64,000 nt of DNA from an uncultured Clostridium sp. (lineage in GTDB: Bacteria; Bacillota; Clostridia; TANB77; CAG-508). Below are positions 8,961 to 17,864 of this stretch, piece after piece (the stretch's first letter is position 1; the number at the start of each line of letters is the position of its first letter). The translations under genes were made by a program, and so were the position numbers. The stretch covers positions 313,846-377,845 of the forward strand of contig CANSKZ010000001.1 of assembly GCA_947647595.1 (NCBI GenBank), read 5' to 3'. The notes below the pieces were generated by a model. It was given only the letters and a program-made list of their open reading frames with translations. It was not told the DNA's origin and searched no databases.

Positions 8961-9938
8961 ATGTTAGATATTGTGTGGATTGTGATTGGATTTATTTTAT
9001 TAGTAAAAGGGGCAGATTACTTGGTAGATGGCGCAAGTCATATTGCCAAAAGATTTCACATACCCGAAATTATTATTGGACTTACAATTGTTGCAGTAGG
9101 AACATCTATGCCAGAATTGGTAGTGAGTGTGACATCAGCATTGGAAGGACATTCAGACATTTCGGTAGGAAATATTATTGGTAGCAATATTGCCAATATG
9201 TTTTTAATTCTTGGAATTTGTTCCATTATGAAACCATTAGAATTTAAAAAACAAAGTCGATTGATTGAAAATCCATTGACTTTGGGATTGACCATTCTTT
9301 TATTTGTTTTATGTAATAATGGCAATTCTGAAAATGCACATTTGATTACAAAAAATGAAGGCATTTTGTTGTTAGGTTTATGTGTTTTATACATTATTTA
9401 TAATATCATTATGGCGAAAAAAGGAGAGCGTTTTGATTTAGAAGAAGGGCAAGAATTGCCACAAGAAGATACAAATCCAACGAAAATTTTAAAAGCTATT
9501 TTTAATATTATTATCGGAATTGTTGGGTTGAAATTGGGTGGCGATTTGGTGGTAAATGGCTGTGTTGCGATTGCATCTTCATTTGGTATTAGTGAGGAAT
9601 TGATTAGTTTAACGATTGTGGCAGTCAGCACCAGTTTGCCAGAATTGATAACTTCAATAACTGCGACGCGTAAAGGCGAAACCGATATGGCAATTGGAAA
9701 CATTTTAGGTTCGCAAATATTCAATATTTTACTAATTATTGGGACTTCAGCATTTTTGTGTCCAATCAATTATGCAGTAAGTTATAATAAATATATGTTA
9801 GTTCTCATCATGGGAACGATGATGTTAAGCCTGTTTCCATTTGTGGGAACGAAAAATAAAATGACAAGAAGTAACGGGATTCCTTTTGTATTTATTTATG
9901 CGCTTTACATGGTGAGTCTTGTCATGTTTAATGGATAA
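8961..9938 (+). CDS. Calcium/sodium antiporter (CaxA/YrbG family)
   Basis: 325-residue inner-membrane exchanger with two inverted repeats of the Na/Ca exchanger domain. Each carries the signature: GLTIVAVGTSMPELVVSVTS with GNIIGSNIANM in the first half, and SLTIVAVSTSLPELITSITA with GNILGSQIFNI in the second. The Glu in MPE/LPE and the GNxxGSN loops form the ion site in the family. About ten membrane helices. It abuts the convergent yetF-like gene by three bases with no room for a separate terminator. Confidence 0.92.
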   Translation: MLDIVWIVIGFILLVKGADYLVDGASHIAKRFHIPEIIIGLTIVAVGTSMPELVVSVTSALEGHSDISVGNIIGSNIANMFLILGICSIMKPLEFKKQSRLIENPLTLGLTILLFVLCNNGNSENAHLITKNEGILLLGLCVLYIIYNIIMAKKGERFDLEEGQELPQEDTNPTKILKAIFNIIIGIVGLKLGGDLVVNGCVAIASSFGISEELISLTIVAVSTSLPELITSITATRKGETDMAIGNILGSQIFNILLIIGTSAFLCPINYAVSYNKYMLVLIMGTMMLSLFPFVGTKNKMTRSNGIPFVFIYALYMVSLVMFNG

Positions 9939-9941
9939 AGT

Positions 9942-10652
9942 TTAGGCAAAAAAATCATGGGAATTGCTTAGGTCATTATTTTCATAAAGGCTTAAATTAT
10001 CTTGATTATCTAATGTGGCTAAAAAGATTTGTTCTGGTTTCTCGAATCCTTGAGAAACCAGTTGTTTTTGGAGCCACATTTCGTCATGTCCCACGTTTTT
10101 TAAATTTTCGTGAACAATTCGTCCATCCAAAATTAAATCAACTGTAATTGTAGCGGCATCTGGTGAAAGATTCAAATCCATTGGCGTAGCAGGACGAGTA
10201 GTGCTTTTGGGTAAAAAGCTGATTTTGCCGTTGGATTCTAAAATGGCAGTATCAATATCAGCAATATTAAAATAGCCATTGCTTCTGCATTGCACAAGAA
10301 ATTCATTCAAATCCAATTTAGCTGTTTTGAAATTTTTTCGATACAATTTTCCATTATTCAGCAAAACCAAAGAATCGCCATAAATAAAACGTCTAGCTTT
10401 TAAAGATTTATTACAAGTCAACGAAATCGCGATTGCCACAATCGCATACACCACCATAGCCACAAGCGGTTGCATATAATCCGATTCCAAAGCAGTTGCC
10501 ATTTCAGCAGCAATCGAACCAATCGTGATTCCAATAATATAATCAAACATACTAAGCTGTGACATCTCTTTATTTCCCATAAGCTTTGTCAAAACAAACA
10601 AAACAATTTCCGAAACCACCGACAAAACAACAACCTTCAAAATATCCTGCAT
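9942..10652 (-). CDS. DUF421 (YetF family) membrane protein
   Basis: 236 residues from MQDILKVVVL, chosen because AGGAGG lies 9 bases upstream; longer readings run into the structured repeat and are unlikely. Three N-terminal helices are followed by the conserved block FDYIIGITIGSIAAEMAT. The cytoplasmic domain then has LDEFLVQCRSNGYFNI and LPKSTTRPAT. YetF-type proteins are found near spoVA genes and in spore membranes of Bacillota; their role is unclear. It is the last gene of the minus-strand spoVA run. Confidence 0.85.
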   Translation of the reverse strand: MQDILKVVVLSVVSEIVLFVLTKLMGNKEMSQLSMFDYIIGITIGSIAAEMATALESDYMQPLVAMVVYAIVAIAISLTCNKSLKARRFIYGDSLVLLNNGKLYRKNFKTAKLDLNEFLVQCRSNGYFNIADIDTAILESNGKISFLPKSTTRPATPMDLNLSPDAATITVDLILDGRIVHENLKNVGHDEMWLQKQLVSQGFEKPEQIFLATLDNQDNLSLYENNDLSNSHDFFA

Positions 10653-10664
10653 TCTCAAAATCCT

Positions 10665-10890
10665 CCTTCTATGTAAAACAAAACCATCCAAACTCCCACC
10701 AGTGAGGCTCTCGTGGGGACCGCTGAGCACTGTTTGCGAGGCACGAGCATTACAGTGCCAGTGGGAAGAGCCGAACGGAGCCACTTATTTCCTGCAAATA
10801 GAGTTTATTGGAGATTCTTAAGAACCATTTGTTGGTTCTTAAGCGGGAAAGGTGGTTTTAGGAGGAAAGGGCAGAGCCCTGTCCTCCTAG
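10665..10890. repeat. GC-rich structured intergenic element
   Basis: About 225 bases clearly richer in G+C than the surroundings and made of nested inverted repeats: CCCAC/GTGGG (10695/10761), GGCTCT/AGAGCC (10706/10767), GCACTGT/ACAGTGC (10727/10752), CTTAAGAACCA/TGGTTCTTAAG (10817/10833) and AGGAGGA/TCCTCCT (10861/10883) enclosing GGGC/GCCC. It lies between spoVAE and the yetF-like gene. Open frames across it give no protein-like product. It resembles a dispersed palindromic element or a structured RNA; I do not recognise a named class. Confidence 0.6.
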
Positions 10891-10891
10891 T

Positions 10892-11260
10892 TTATTGTTT
10901 CTTTATTTTCGGTTTCGACACCAAAGAAGCAATATATCCAAAGAAAATTGCAGCTGCAATTCCGCCCGCAGTAGCTTTAATTCCACCAGTAAAAGCACCA
11001 AGCAATCCCATACTTTTCAATTCTTCAATCGCACCTTTAGAAAGCAAATTTCCGAATCCAGTTAAAGGAACGGTTGCGCCACATCCACCCCAATTAATTA
11101 GATATTTATACCAACCAAGTCCACCTAAAATCGCACCAACTGTCACATAAATAACTAAAATACGAGCAGGTGTTAATTTGGTTTTATCAATTAGAATTTG
11201 TCCAATGATACAAATAATACCACCTAAAATAAAAGCTTTTAATACCATCATCCAATCCAT
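10892..11260 (-). CDS. spoVAE: Stage V sporulation protein AE
   Basis: 122-residue polytopic membrane protein of the SpoVA channel, which moves dipicolinic acid into and out of the spore core. The hydrophobic profile (four to five helices) and motifs GGIICIIGQILID, LTPARILVIYVTVGAILGG and ATVPLTGFGNLLSKGA match SpoVAE (AEB) and parallel SpoVAC. RBS AAAGGAG is 5 bases before the ATG. It sits immediately after spoVAD, the usual order AC-AD-AE. Confidence 0.94.
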   Translation of the reverse strand: MDWMMVLKAFILGGIICIIGQILIDKTKLTPARILVIYVTVGAILGGLGWYKYLINWGGCGATVPLTGFGNLLSKGAIEELKSMGLLGAFTGGIKATAGGIAAAIFFGYIASLVSKPKIKKQ

Positions 11261-11291
11261 TTGTTATCTCCTTTCGTAAAAAATCTATTTT

Positions 11292-12320
11292 TTAAACTTT
11301 CAAATCAGTTGGAAAAACACTTTCGATTGCTACTGCATGAGCAATTCCTGGAATGCTTTCTCCTTGTTGAGAAGTTGTAGAATTCATCAATGCACCAGTT
11401 GGCATAAGAAGAATTTTTTTGTATTTTCCTTCTTTAAACATGTGTGTAATATAACCAGAAAATACGCTAGCACTACAACCACAACCCGAACCACCACTGT
11501 GTGTATCTTGCGTTTCTTTGTCAAAAATGAGTACACCACAGTCGTTATAATTAGCTTTAATATTGTAACCTTTTGTGTCCATTAAATCGACTAAAATATC
11601 TTTTCCAATGTGACCTAAATCGCCTGTGAAAATGGCATCATAATAACTTGGTTTTCTGCCAGTATCTTTGAAGTGACATAGTAAAGTGTCTTGCGCAGCA
11701 CCTGCCATGGCAGCGCCCATGTTGTTGGCATCTTTAATTCCCATGTCAACAATTTTGCCGGGAGTGATGGCTGTTACATAAGGACCTTCTCCGTCTTTAG
11801 AAAGAACGGCAGCACCACTACCAGTTACTGTCCATTGACTTGCTGGGGCACGTTGATTACCAAGTTCTAATGGAAAACGAAATTGTTTTTCAGCACTACA
11901 AAAATGGCTAGAAGCGGCACAAACAACATTGGTTGCAAAGTCACCATCAATGGTGATAGAACCTAAGGTTAAGGCTTCACCAAAAGTAGAGCAGGCACCA
12001 AATATTCCGAAAAAAGGAATATTGGATTCGCGTAAACCAAAAGAAGACGAGATGCATTGATTTAATAAATCACCTGCAAAACAAAAGTCAATTTCGCTCG
12101 AAGCGATTTTTGATTTGGCAATTGCCATATTGACGGTTTCTTTGATAATTTTACTTTCTGCTTTTTCCCAACTATTTTCTCCCCAAAATTCGTCTTCTAA
12201 ACATTGGTCAAAATATGGATTTAAAGGACCTTCTTTTTCTTTTGGACCAACAATGCAGGCAGTGGATAAAATATTAACGGGTTTGGATAAAACGTAAGTT
12301 TGATTTCCCAATTTTTTCAT
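11292..12320 (-). CDS. spoVAD: Stage V sporulation protein AD
   Basis: 342-residue soluble thiolase-fold protein that binds dipicolinic acid for uptake into the forespore. Recognisable by CIVGPKEKEGPL near the start, FFGIFGACSTFGEALTLG (the thiolase-like Cys region), TGSGAAVLSK and the Cys/Gly-rich DTHSGGSGCGCSASVFSGY. Usual length about 340. It lies between spoVAC and spoVAE on the same strand. The gap to spoVAC contains a short hairpin (about 12350-12376). Confidence 0.97.
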   Translation of the reverse strand: MKKLGNQTYVLSKPVNILSTACIVGPKEKEGPLNPYFDQCLEDEFWGENSWEKAESKIIKETVNMAIAKSKIASSEIDFCFAGDLLNQCISSSFGLRESNIPFFGIFGACSTFGEALTLGSITIDGDFATNVVCAASSHFCSAEKQFRFPLELGNQRAPASQWTVTGSGAAVLSKDGEGPYVTAITPGKIVDMGIKDANNMGAAMAGAAQDTLLCHFKDTGRKPSYYDAIFTGDLGHIGKDILVDLMDTKGYNIKANYNDCGVLIFDKETQDTHSGGSGCGCSASVFSGYITHMFKEGKYKKILLMPTGALMNSTTSQQGESIPGIAHAVAIESVFPTDLKV

Positions 12321-12377
12321 GATAAATTTTCCTTTCTTTATTTATGTAGTAGCCGATGAAATCATCGACTTCTACGC

Positions 12378-12842
12378 CTAAATTAATGTGATAGATTGTG
12401 TATTGAAAATCAAATAAATGATTCCAATAATGATACTGCTGGAAATTCCATAGACTAAAACAGGTCCAGCAACGGTAAACATTTTAGCACCAACGCCTAA
12501 AACATAGCCTTCGGATTTATATTCCATAGCAGGTGATACAATTGAATTGGCGAATCCTGTAATGGGAACGAGTGAACCTGCACCAGCAAATTTACCAATT
12601 TTATTGAATAAATTTAAGGCTGTCAAAAAGGCACTGATGAAAATAAGAATAATGGATACAATACTATAAGAAATGGTTTCTTCGATTCCTCGTGTTTTGC
12701 AAATTTCAAATATGATTTGTCCAATAGCACAAATTAGTCCACCTACCCAAAAAGCATTGAAACAATTTTTTAGAATGGGAGAATTGGGTGTTTTTTGGTC
12801 GACGTATTGCTGATATTCTTCTTTACTGTTAATTGGTTTCAT
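12378..12842 (-). CDS. spoVAC: Stage V sporulation protein AC
   Basis: 154-residue membrane protein, a putative mechanosensitive pore component of the SpoVA dipicolinate channel. After a polar start (EEYQQYVDQKTP) come four or five helices with the motifs NAFWVGGLICAIGQI, GAGSLVPITGFANSIVSPAM and YKSEGYVLGVGAKMFTVAGP, all typical of SpoVAC. First spoVA gene of the minus-strand operon, preceded by a dodecin gene. RBS AAAGGAGT. Confidence 0.96.
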   Translation of the reverse strand: MKPINSKEEYQQYVDQKTPNSPILKNCFNAFWVGGLICAIGQIIFEICKTRGIEETISYSIVSIILIFISAFLTALNLFNKIGKFAGAGSLVPITGFANSIVSPAMEYKSEGYVLGVGAKMFTVAGPVLVYGISSSIIIGIIYLIFNTQSITLI

Positions 12843-12864
12843 GGTAACTCCTTTCGTAAAAGTT

Positions 12865-13104
12865 TTACATATTGTCAGGATCTTCTTGAATTGGTTCTTG
12901 GAAAGGTTCTATTTTGAAAACGATGTCTAAATCGACCATATATTCTACAATTTTATTGCCAGAAACGTTGGCATGTTGGTCTAAAACAGTGATTCGAGTT
13001 AAATTGTTTAATGTTTTAGAAGCTTCATCAACGGTTTTGACAATTGCATCCTTCCATGAAATGTTGGAATAACCTGTTACTTTTATGTGTTTTTCTGAAT
13101 TCAT
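12865..13104 (-). CDS. Dodecin-family protein
   Basis: 79 residues matching the dodecin fold: KVTGYSNISWKDAIVKTVDEAS (the SWxxA helix), LTRITVLDQHANV and VEYMVDLDIVFKIE, the last beta strand. Dodecins are small flavin-storing dodecamers. The conserved Trp of SW(K/E)DA, used in flavin stacking, is present. It heads the spoVA operon here, 22 bases before spoVAC, so a sporulation role is suggested by position only. RBS AGGAGG sits before the start. Confidence 0.75.
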   Translation of the reverse strand: MNSEKHIKVTGYSNISWKDAIVKTVDEASKTLNNLTRITVLDQHANVSGNKIVEYMVDLDIVFKIEPFQEPIQEDPDNM

Positions 13105-13320
13105 AATTTCCTCCTTGTTTTTGATATTGTAGTTATAGATTTTCCAAAAAAATAAAAAATATACCTAAAATCCCAAAAATATCATGTGCAATAAATGTAT
13201 GAATTTAGAATGGACTGGTTACAATATAAATATTTAAAAAGTTAGAGAAATAATGTATAAAAACAATATTACAAAAATATTACAATTAGATTATATTTAT
13301 ATTACATTTCTTCAATTCTA

Positions 13321-13349
13321 TTGACTTTTAAAAAAAATATAGATATAAA
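13321..13349 (+). promoter_or_regulatory. Promoter of the type IV pilus operon
   Basis: TTGACT (13321-13326), 17 bases, TATAAA (13344-13349), in the 283-base divergent gap between the dodecin-spoVA and pil operons and 39 bases before pilM. Confidence 0.5.
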
Positions 13350-13387
13350 ATATTTATATAATGTAAAATTATTCTAAGGAGAAAAAG

Positions 13388-15043
13388 ATGCAAAGCTGTT
13401 TAGGAATTTATATAGAAGACAATATTATTAAATATGCTAAATTGCATAAGGAAAAAGATGCTGTAAAAGTGGAATCTTATAATATAGCGTTTTATGAAGA
13501 CAATCTAGAAGAAACCTTGAAAAAGATTGTAAGTGAAACGTATAGCTATAAAATTCCTATTAGTATTAATGTATCTGGTGAGATATATAATACTTTTGAA
13601 ATATCTTCTTTATTAAATAAACAAGATACAAAAAAAGCAATTGATATTGAATATGAAATGATATGCAATGAACATAAATATAATAAAGCATCCATGGAAC
13701 ATCATTATTTGATTAATTTTCCGAGAGAAAATGCGGAAGTACAAAAAGTTTTGAGTATCATTGCTGATAAAAGTAAAATTTCTAAACGAATTAGTGCATT
13801 AAATGGTTACAAAGTCAATACGGTTACTCCGATTACAACAAGTATTACAAATTTAGCGGAAAATGACGGAAGACAAAATATTGCCATTGTAAATATAGAA
13901 GAAAAAACCCAAATTACGATTATGATTGATGGAGAAATTTATCAAATTAATTTATTAGAAGATGGAATGGGGAAAATTTTAGAAAATATCAATCAAATTG
14001 AAAATTCTTATGCAAAGTCATATGAAGTTTGTAAAAATATGACATTAAATACAAGAAATTCTTCTGAACTATATTCTGAAACAAATGACTATATGGATAT
14101 GGTGACATCTATTTTATTAAGAATTGTGACACAAACTAAACAGATTATCAATGAGATGTTTTCTAATATTGACAAAGTGTATATTACAGGAATGGGAACT
14201 TGTATTAATAGCATTGATTTGTTTTTTCAAGAATATATTACATCTGCACGATGTGAAATTTTAAAACCATATTTTTTAAATAATTCTTCTTCCCAAGTTC
14301 CATTAAAAGAATATATTGAAGTCAATTCTGCCATTGCTTTAGCTTTAGATGGATTGGGAATGGTAGATAGAAACTTGAATTTTATAAAGTCAAGTAAAGG
14401 CGGAAATGGAAAATCAAGATTGAGTGCTGCTTTGAAAGAAGATGTTAGTTTAGATAGCATTAAAGAATTATTCGGAATAATGGGAGAGACAGTAAAAAGT
14501 GATTTTACAACAGGCTTATCAAGTTCCGAAAAATTACTAGCTAGAGGCATTCTTAGTTGTTTTATGATAGCTGGATTATTTGTTTTATTTAGCCATGTTA
14601 TATCTAATCAATTACAAACAAAAACTGAAGAGGTAGCAACCGCAATTACAAAAACAAATGCAGAATTAAGTAAATTAAATTCAGACATTGATATTATTTC
14701 AGCTAGAACACAAACCTATCAATCGTTAATTGAAGAAATTACTTCTCCAAAAGATGAAACTGACCAAACAGCACAAGGGAATCAGAGAATTATCCAAAAA
14801 GATTCCATTCCAAATTTGTTAAATAGAATTATGTTTGTGATTCCGAAAAAAGTGAAATTGATTTCTATAAAAAATACAACAGCTGACCATATTGTCATTC
14901 ACGCACAAGCAGAAAAATACGAACAATTAGGATATTTTAAGGCAGTGCTTACCACCAATGGGATTTTAGAAAATGTAAAATCAAATAGTGCAGAGAAATC
15001 AGGTTCTGCCATCCAAGTAATGATAGAAGGAGATTTACCATAA
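13388..15043 (+). CDS. pilM: Type IV pilus assembly protein PilM with fused PilN-like tail
   Basis: 551 residues. The N-terminal part (about 1-320, from MQSCLGIYIEDNIIKYAKL) is an actin-like PilM ATPase domain with VYITGMGTCINS as the phosphate-2-type motif. One membrane helix follows (about 391-410, GILSCFMIAGLFVLFSHVI) and then a periplasm-type domain (LNRIMFVIPKKVKLISIKNT) resembling PilN. Length and layout therefore suggest a natural PilM-PilN fusion that links the cytoplasmic ring to the membrane platform. First gene of the operon; its stop codon overlaps the start of the next gene. Confidence 0.8.
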   Translation: MQSCLGIYIEDNIIKYAKLHKEKDAVKVESYNIAFYEDNLEETLKKIVSETYSYKIPISINVSGEIYNTFEISSLLNKQDTKKAIDIEYEMICNEHKYNKASMEHHYLINFPRENAEVQKVLSIIADKSKISKRISALNGYKVNTVTPITTSITNLAENDGRQNIAIVNIEEKTQITIMIDGEIYQINLLEDGMGKILENINQIENSYAKSYEVCKNMTLNTRNSSELYSETNDYMDMVTSILLRIVTQTKQIINEMFSNIDKVYITGMGTCINSIDLFFQEYITSARCEILKPYFLNNSSSQVPLKEYIEVNSAIALALDGLGMVDRNLNFIKSSKGGNGKSRLSAALKEDVSLDSIKELFGIMGETVKSDFTTGLSSSEKLLARGILSCFMIAGLFVLFSHVISNQLQTKTEEVATAITKTNAELSKLNSDIDIISARTQTYQSLIEEITSPKDETDQTAQGNQRIIQKDSIPNLLNRIMFVIPKKVKLISIKNTTADHIVIHAQAEKYEQLGYFKAVLTTNGILENVKSNSAEKSGSAIQVMIEGDLP

Positions 15044-15822
15044 TGCGAAATGTAAGCTTAACGATTATTTTAATATTGTTAATTTTTGGCTGTTATCAAT
15101 TGGCTTATGGAAATTCAGAAATGGTTCGAGAAAAAGTAGCAAGTGTAAAAGAATTAGAAGTAGCAAGTAAAAGATTAAATACACAAGTTGCCGCTTTAGA
15201 AAAAAGTTCCACAGATGAATTTTCTGCTAAGAAAAAACAACTTTCTGATACCGTGCAAAATTACCGAGAAGCCAAACAAGAATATGAACAAGTTGTTGCC
15301 CAATTTTCTACAGAAACAGCTACAAGTTTGCTAGAAATGCAAGAAAATGATTTGAAAGATATTTACGATGTTGATTTCTTATGGACAATTGTGGGTAATT
15401 ACGCAACAGAAGAAGGAATTAATTTGAAATTTGATGTTGTCAAAAATACCACATCTGCTAGTTCGTTGAACAATACATCAACCAATTATATTGTGTGTGA
15501 TTTAAAATTTGTTATCACAGGAAAATACATTAATTTAACAGATTTTATTTATGACATTGAAGATGACGACCGCTTAAATTTTGAGATTAATAATTTCGAT
15601 ATGGAAAAAGGAGAGTCTGATTTAAAGGTAACATTAACCGTAAGAGAAGTAAAAATCAATTCTGACAATTTGACGGATACAATTTCTAGTATGACGACCC
15701 CAACTCCAGAAACAAACAATACAGCAAACAATACAACGAATACAACAAACACTACGAATTCAGCCAAAAACACAACGAATACGACAAACACCACTGATGC
15801 GATAGACAAATACACAAATTAA
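15043..15822 (+). CDS. pilO: PilO-like type IV pilus alignment protein
   Basis: 259 residues: an N-terminal membrane helix (about 4-22), a coiled coil (about 25-85, VKELEVASKRLNTQVAALEK) and a globular domain (LTDFIYDIEDDDRLNFEINN), the usual PilO plan. The last 45 residues are almost only Asn and Thr (NTTNTT repeats), a low-complexity tail that is unusual for PilO and may be surface exposed. The start overlaps the pilM stop (TAATG), implying translational coupling. Homology is structural more than sequence-based. Confidence 0.7.
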   Translation: MRNVSLTIILILLIFGCYQLAYGNSEMVREKVASVKELEVASKRLNTQVAALEKSSTDEFSAKKKQLSDTVQNYREAKQEYEQVVAQFSTETATSLLEMQENDLKDIYDVDFLWTIVGNYATEEGINLKFDVVKNTTSASSLNNTSTNYIVCDLKFVITGKYINLTDFIYDIEDDDRLNFEINNFDMEKGESDLKVTLTVREVKINSDNLTDTISSMTTPTPETNNTANNTTNTTNTTNSAKNTTNTTNTTDAIDKYTN

Positions 15823-15843
15823 AATACGAAAGGAAATGAAGAA

Positions 15844-16368
15844 ATGAGTAAAAAGAAAAATAGTTCAATGAAAGAAATCAGTATTTTTATGTTATTGTTG
15901 ATATTGATTATTCTAATATTAGCAGTTGCACTATATGATTTTATTCCATCTAATATTAATATACCAGAAACCATTAGCTATTCTTCTGATAGTGCAACAA
16001 CTTCGATTAAACAAGAAATTGCTTATACAAATGGAGGAGATGCGGGAGCAGATTTTTCACAATCCGATACCGCATTGGTTACTTCGTTAAAATCGTATAG
16101 CATTGATTCATCGGATTTGGCGGTGTATGGTGAAAAGAATTTATATAATAGTGGAAATTCGAATCCATTTGATTATGCAGAAGAGCAAGCAACCACGAAT
16201 AATTCTTCAGGAGCCAACAATAATACAGGAACAGCAACTAGCTCAAATGGAAGCAATACAACGAACACAGCTACGCCAAATGCAACTGGCTCAACCACAA
16301 ATACAACGAATGGCAATACAACGAATTCCAATACTGGGACTTTCTTTGAAAAGCCAAATTCAAAATAA
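15844..16368 (+). CDS. Single-pass membrane protein with Asn/Thr-rich tail, pilus operon
   Basis: 174 residues: a basic start, one membrane helix (about 12-32, FMLLLILIILILAVALY), then a short extracellular region and a C-terminal Asn/Thr/Gly/Ser-rich tail (about 115-170). I recognise no family. Position between pilO and the major pilin suggests a PilP-like or minor structural role. The low-complexity tail resembles that of the preceding PilO-like protein, so the two may have expanded by the same ACN/AAY codon repeats. Confidence 0.6.
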   Translation: MSKKKNSSMKEISIFMLLLILIILILAVALYDFIPSNINIPETISYSSDSATTSIKQEIAYTNGGDAGADFSQSDTALVTSLKSYSIDSSDLAVYGEKNLYNSGNSNPFDYAEEQATTNNSSGANNNTGTATSSNGSNTTNTATPNATGSTTNTTNGNTTNSNTGTFFEKPNSK

Positions 16369-16427
16369 TTTTGTATATATTTATTTTTAATATATAGAAT
16401 AGAAATTATAATCTTTTGAAGGGAGTG

Positions 16428-16490
16428 ATGAGAAAGAACATAATGCTTCAGGAAAATGGTGCAAGAAGATATGTTTTGAGGAACATATGA
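16428..16490 (+). CDS. Possible 20-aa leader peptide before the pilin
   Basis: A 20-codon frame (MRKNIMLQENGARRYVLRNI) preceded directly by GAAGGGAGTG. It lies in the 157-base gap ahead of the major pilin gene. Only the ribosome binding site supports it; it may be chance. Confidence 0.25.
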   Translation: MRKNIMLQENGARRYVLRNI

Positions 16491-16525
16491 AAAAGAAAAT
16501 TTAATTTACAAAGGAGATTTAAAAA

Positions 16526-17020
16526 ATGAAAAATTTAAAAAATGAAAAAGGTATCACTTTAGTAGCGTTAGTCGTTACAATTATTGTATTATTAATTTTA
16601 GCAGGAGTATCATTAAGATTAGTAGCAGGAAATGAAGGGATTTTATCAAGATCAGAAACAGCAGTAAAGAAAAGTAATACTGCTCAAATAAAAGAAGAAA
16701 TTGATTTAGCATTAGCAAATGCAAAAATGGATTGTGCAGATAGTAAATATGTTAATGGTAATACTGATCTTACTTTTTTTAATTACATGAAAGATGTTCA
16801 GACAGAGTATGCAAAATTAACTGGTGATAGTGTAAGTATCGGATCATCTGATTCAGAGGAAACTAAAATTGCAAAAGAAATCTATAATGTATCTAAAGGA
16901 ATTAAAATGGAATTAGATGATGCAAGTTCACCTATAATGATAACAATAAAATTTACTACTGATAAAGAGTATACAAAAACTATTAAAAATGATGATACTA
17001 TTGTTGATTGGACTAAATAG
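16526..17020 (+). CDS. Type IV prepilin (major pilin candidate)
   Basis: 164 residues with a class III-type prepilin signal: short basic leader NLKNEKG, then ITLVALVVTIIVLLILAGVSL, with processing expected after the Gly; the processed protein begins with Ile, and the usual Glu5 is Ala. The hydrophobic helix is followed by a coiled segment (SRSETAVKKSNTAQIKEEIDLAL) and a compact C-terminal domain. RBS AAAGGAG lies 9 bases upstream. It has its own hairpin afterwards, consistent with higher expression than the downstream genes. Substrate of the prepilin peptidase encoded next. Confidence 0.88.
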   Translation: MKNLKNEKGITLVALVVTIIVLLILAGVSLRLVAGNEGILSRSETAVKKSNTAQIKEEIDLALANAKMDCADSKYVNGNTDLTFFNYMKDVQTEYAKLTGDSVSIGSSDSEETKIAKEIYNVSKGIKMELDDASSPIMITIKFTTDKEYTKTIKNDDTIVDWTK

Positions 17021-17024
17021 AATA

Positions 17025-17060
17025 TCAAGAGGTATATGCTTCTTTCGGAAAGAGACGGTG
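17025..17060 (+). terminator. Hairpin after the pilin gene
   Basis: AGAGGTATATGC pairs imperfectly with GTATGCCTCT, followed by TTTTTAG. It probably ends most pilin transcripts and lets a fraction pass into pilD. Confidence 0.6.
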
Positions 17061-17094
17061 TATGCCTCTTTTTAGTAAAAGGATGAAGAAAGAT

Positions 17095-17853
17095 ATGGAT
17101 GTGTTTTTATATATCATGTTATTTATTATGGGAACATTTTTTGGTAGTTTTTTTACACTGGCAGTTTATCGAATTCCACTTCGAAAAGACATCACACATG
17201 AGCACTCTTTTTGCCCGAACTGTCATCATAAACTCGGTGTTTTCGACTTAATTCCTATTTGGAGTTATCTAGCTTTAAAAGGAAAATGTAGATATTGTGG
17301 TGAAAAAGTAAGAATTCGATATTTACTACTAGAAGTTTTTTCTGGAATTGTTTTTGTCATTGCTTACTTTTCTTTGCATGTGCAAAATATTTTTTTGGAA
17401 ATTAATAAAATTATTTATTTTTTTGCATTTGTATTTTTTTATGTCACACTTGTATTAGTAGCTGGAATCGATAAAGAATACCGTAAAATCAATTCTTCTG
17501 TTTTACTATTTGGTGGAATTTCTCAAACAATGTATATGTTATATCTATCTATAATAGAACAGGCTAGTATGTATAGATATAATATATATTTCATTATTTT
17601 TATACTATTGTGGATTGTGCTGGTGCTTTTGGAAAGGCAACAACAACATTATTCAATAGAAATTGTATTGTTATTAAGTTACATAGTACTGGTAGTAAAA
17701 ACAGCCTCAATGCTACCAATTCTAATTTTTACTTTTGTTTTAGCCATTCTTTCAAAAATGCGAAAACAAAAAGTACCACTGGGATTTATGATTAGCTTTT
17801 TCACAATTGGGTATAAAATTGTGGAAAACATAATAGAATTTTGGATAATATAA
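17095..17853 (+). CDS. pilD: Prepilin peptidase (A24 family)
   Basis: Polytopic aspartic protease that cleaves and N-methylates prepilins. The N-terminal helix GTFFGSFFTLAVYRIPLRKD, the zinc-type CPNC...CRYCG pair (CPNCHHKL and CRYCGEKV) and RIRYLLLEVFSG are diagnostic. A catalytic Asp is seen in VLVAGIDKEYRKI; the second A24 Asp is not obvious to me in the degenerate second half. I chose the ATG at 17095, since earlier ATGs (17062, 17083) overlap the pilin terminator hairpin. RBS AAAAGGA is 11 bases upstream. Its end overlaps upstream frames of the next pilin-like gene. Confidence 0.85.
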   Translation: MDVFLYIMLFIMGTFFGSFFTLAVYRIPLRKDITHEHSFCPNCHHKLGVFDLIPIWSYLALKGKCRYCGEKVRIRYLLLEVFSGIVFVIAYFSLHVQNIFLEINKIIYFFAFVFFYVTLVLVAGIDKEYRKINSSVLLFGGISQTMYMLYLSIIEQASMYRYNIYFIIFILLWIVLVLLERQQQHYSIEIVLLLSYIVLVVKTASMLPILIFTFVLAILSKMRKQKVPLGFMISFFTIGYKIVENIIEFWII

Positions 17854-17864
17854 GGAATAAAAAT

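Noticed and set aside
9056..9769. Two open frames antisense to the cation exchanger gene
   Set aside because: They mirror the repeated helices of the exchanger and have no independent start signal.
10653..10784. N-terminal extension of the yetF-like protein into the structured element
   Set aside because: The extension has no membrane or family match and a good ribosome binding site marks the start at 10652.
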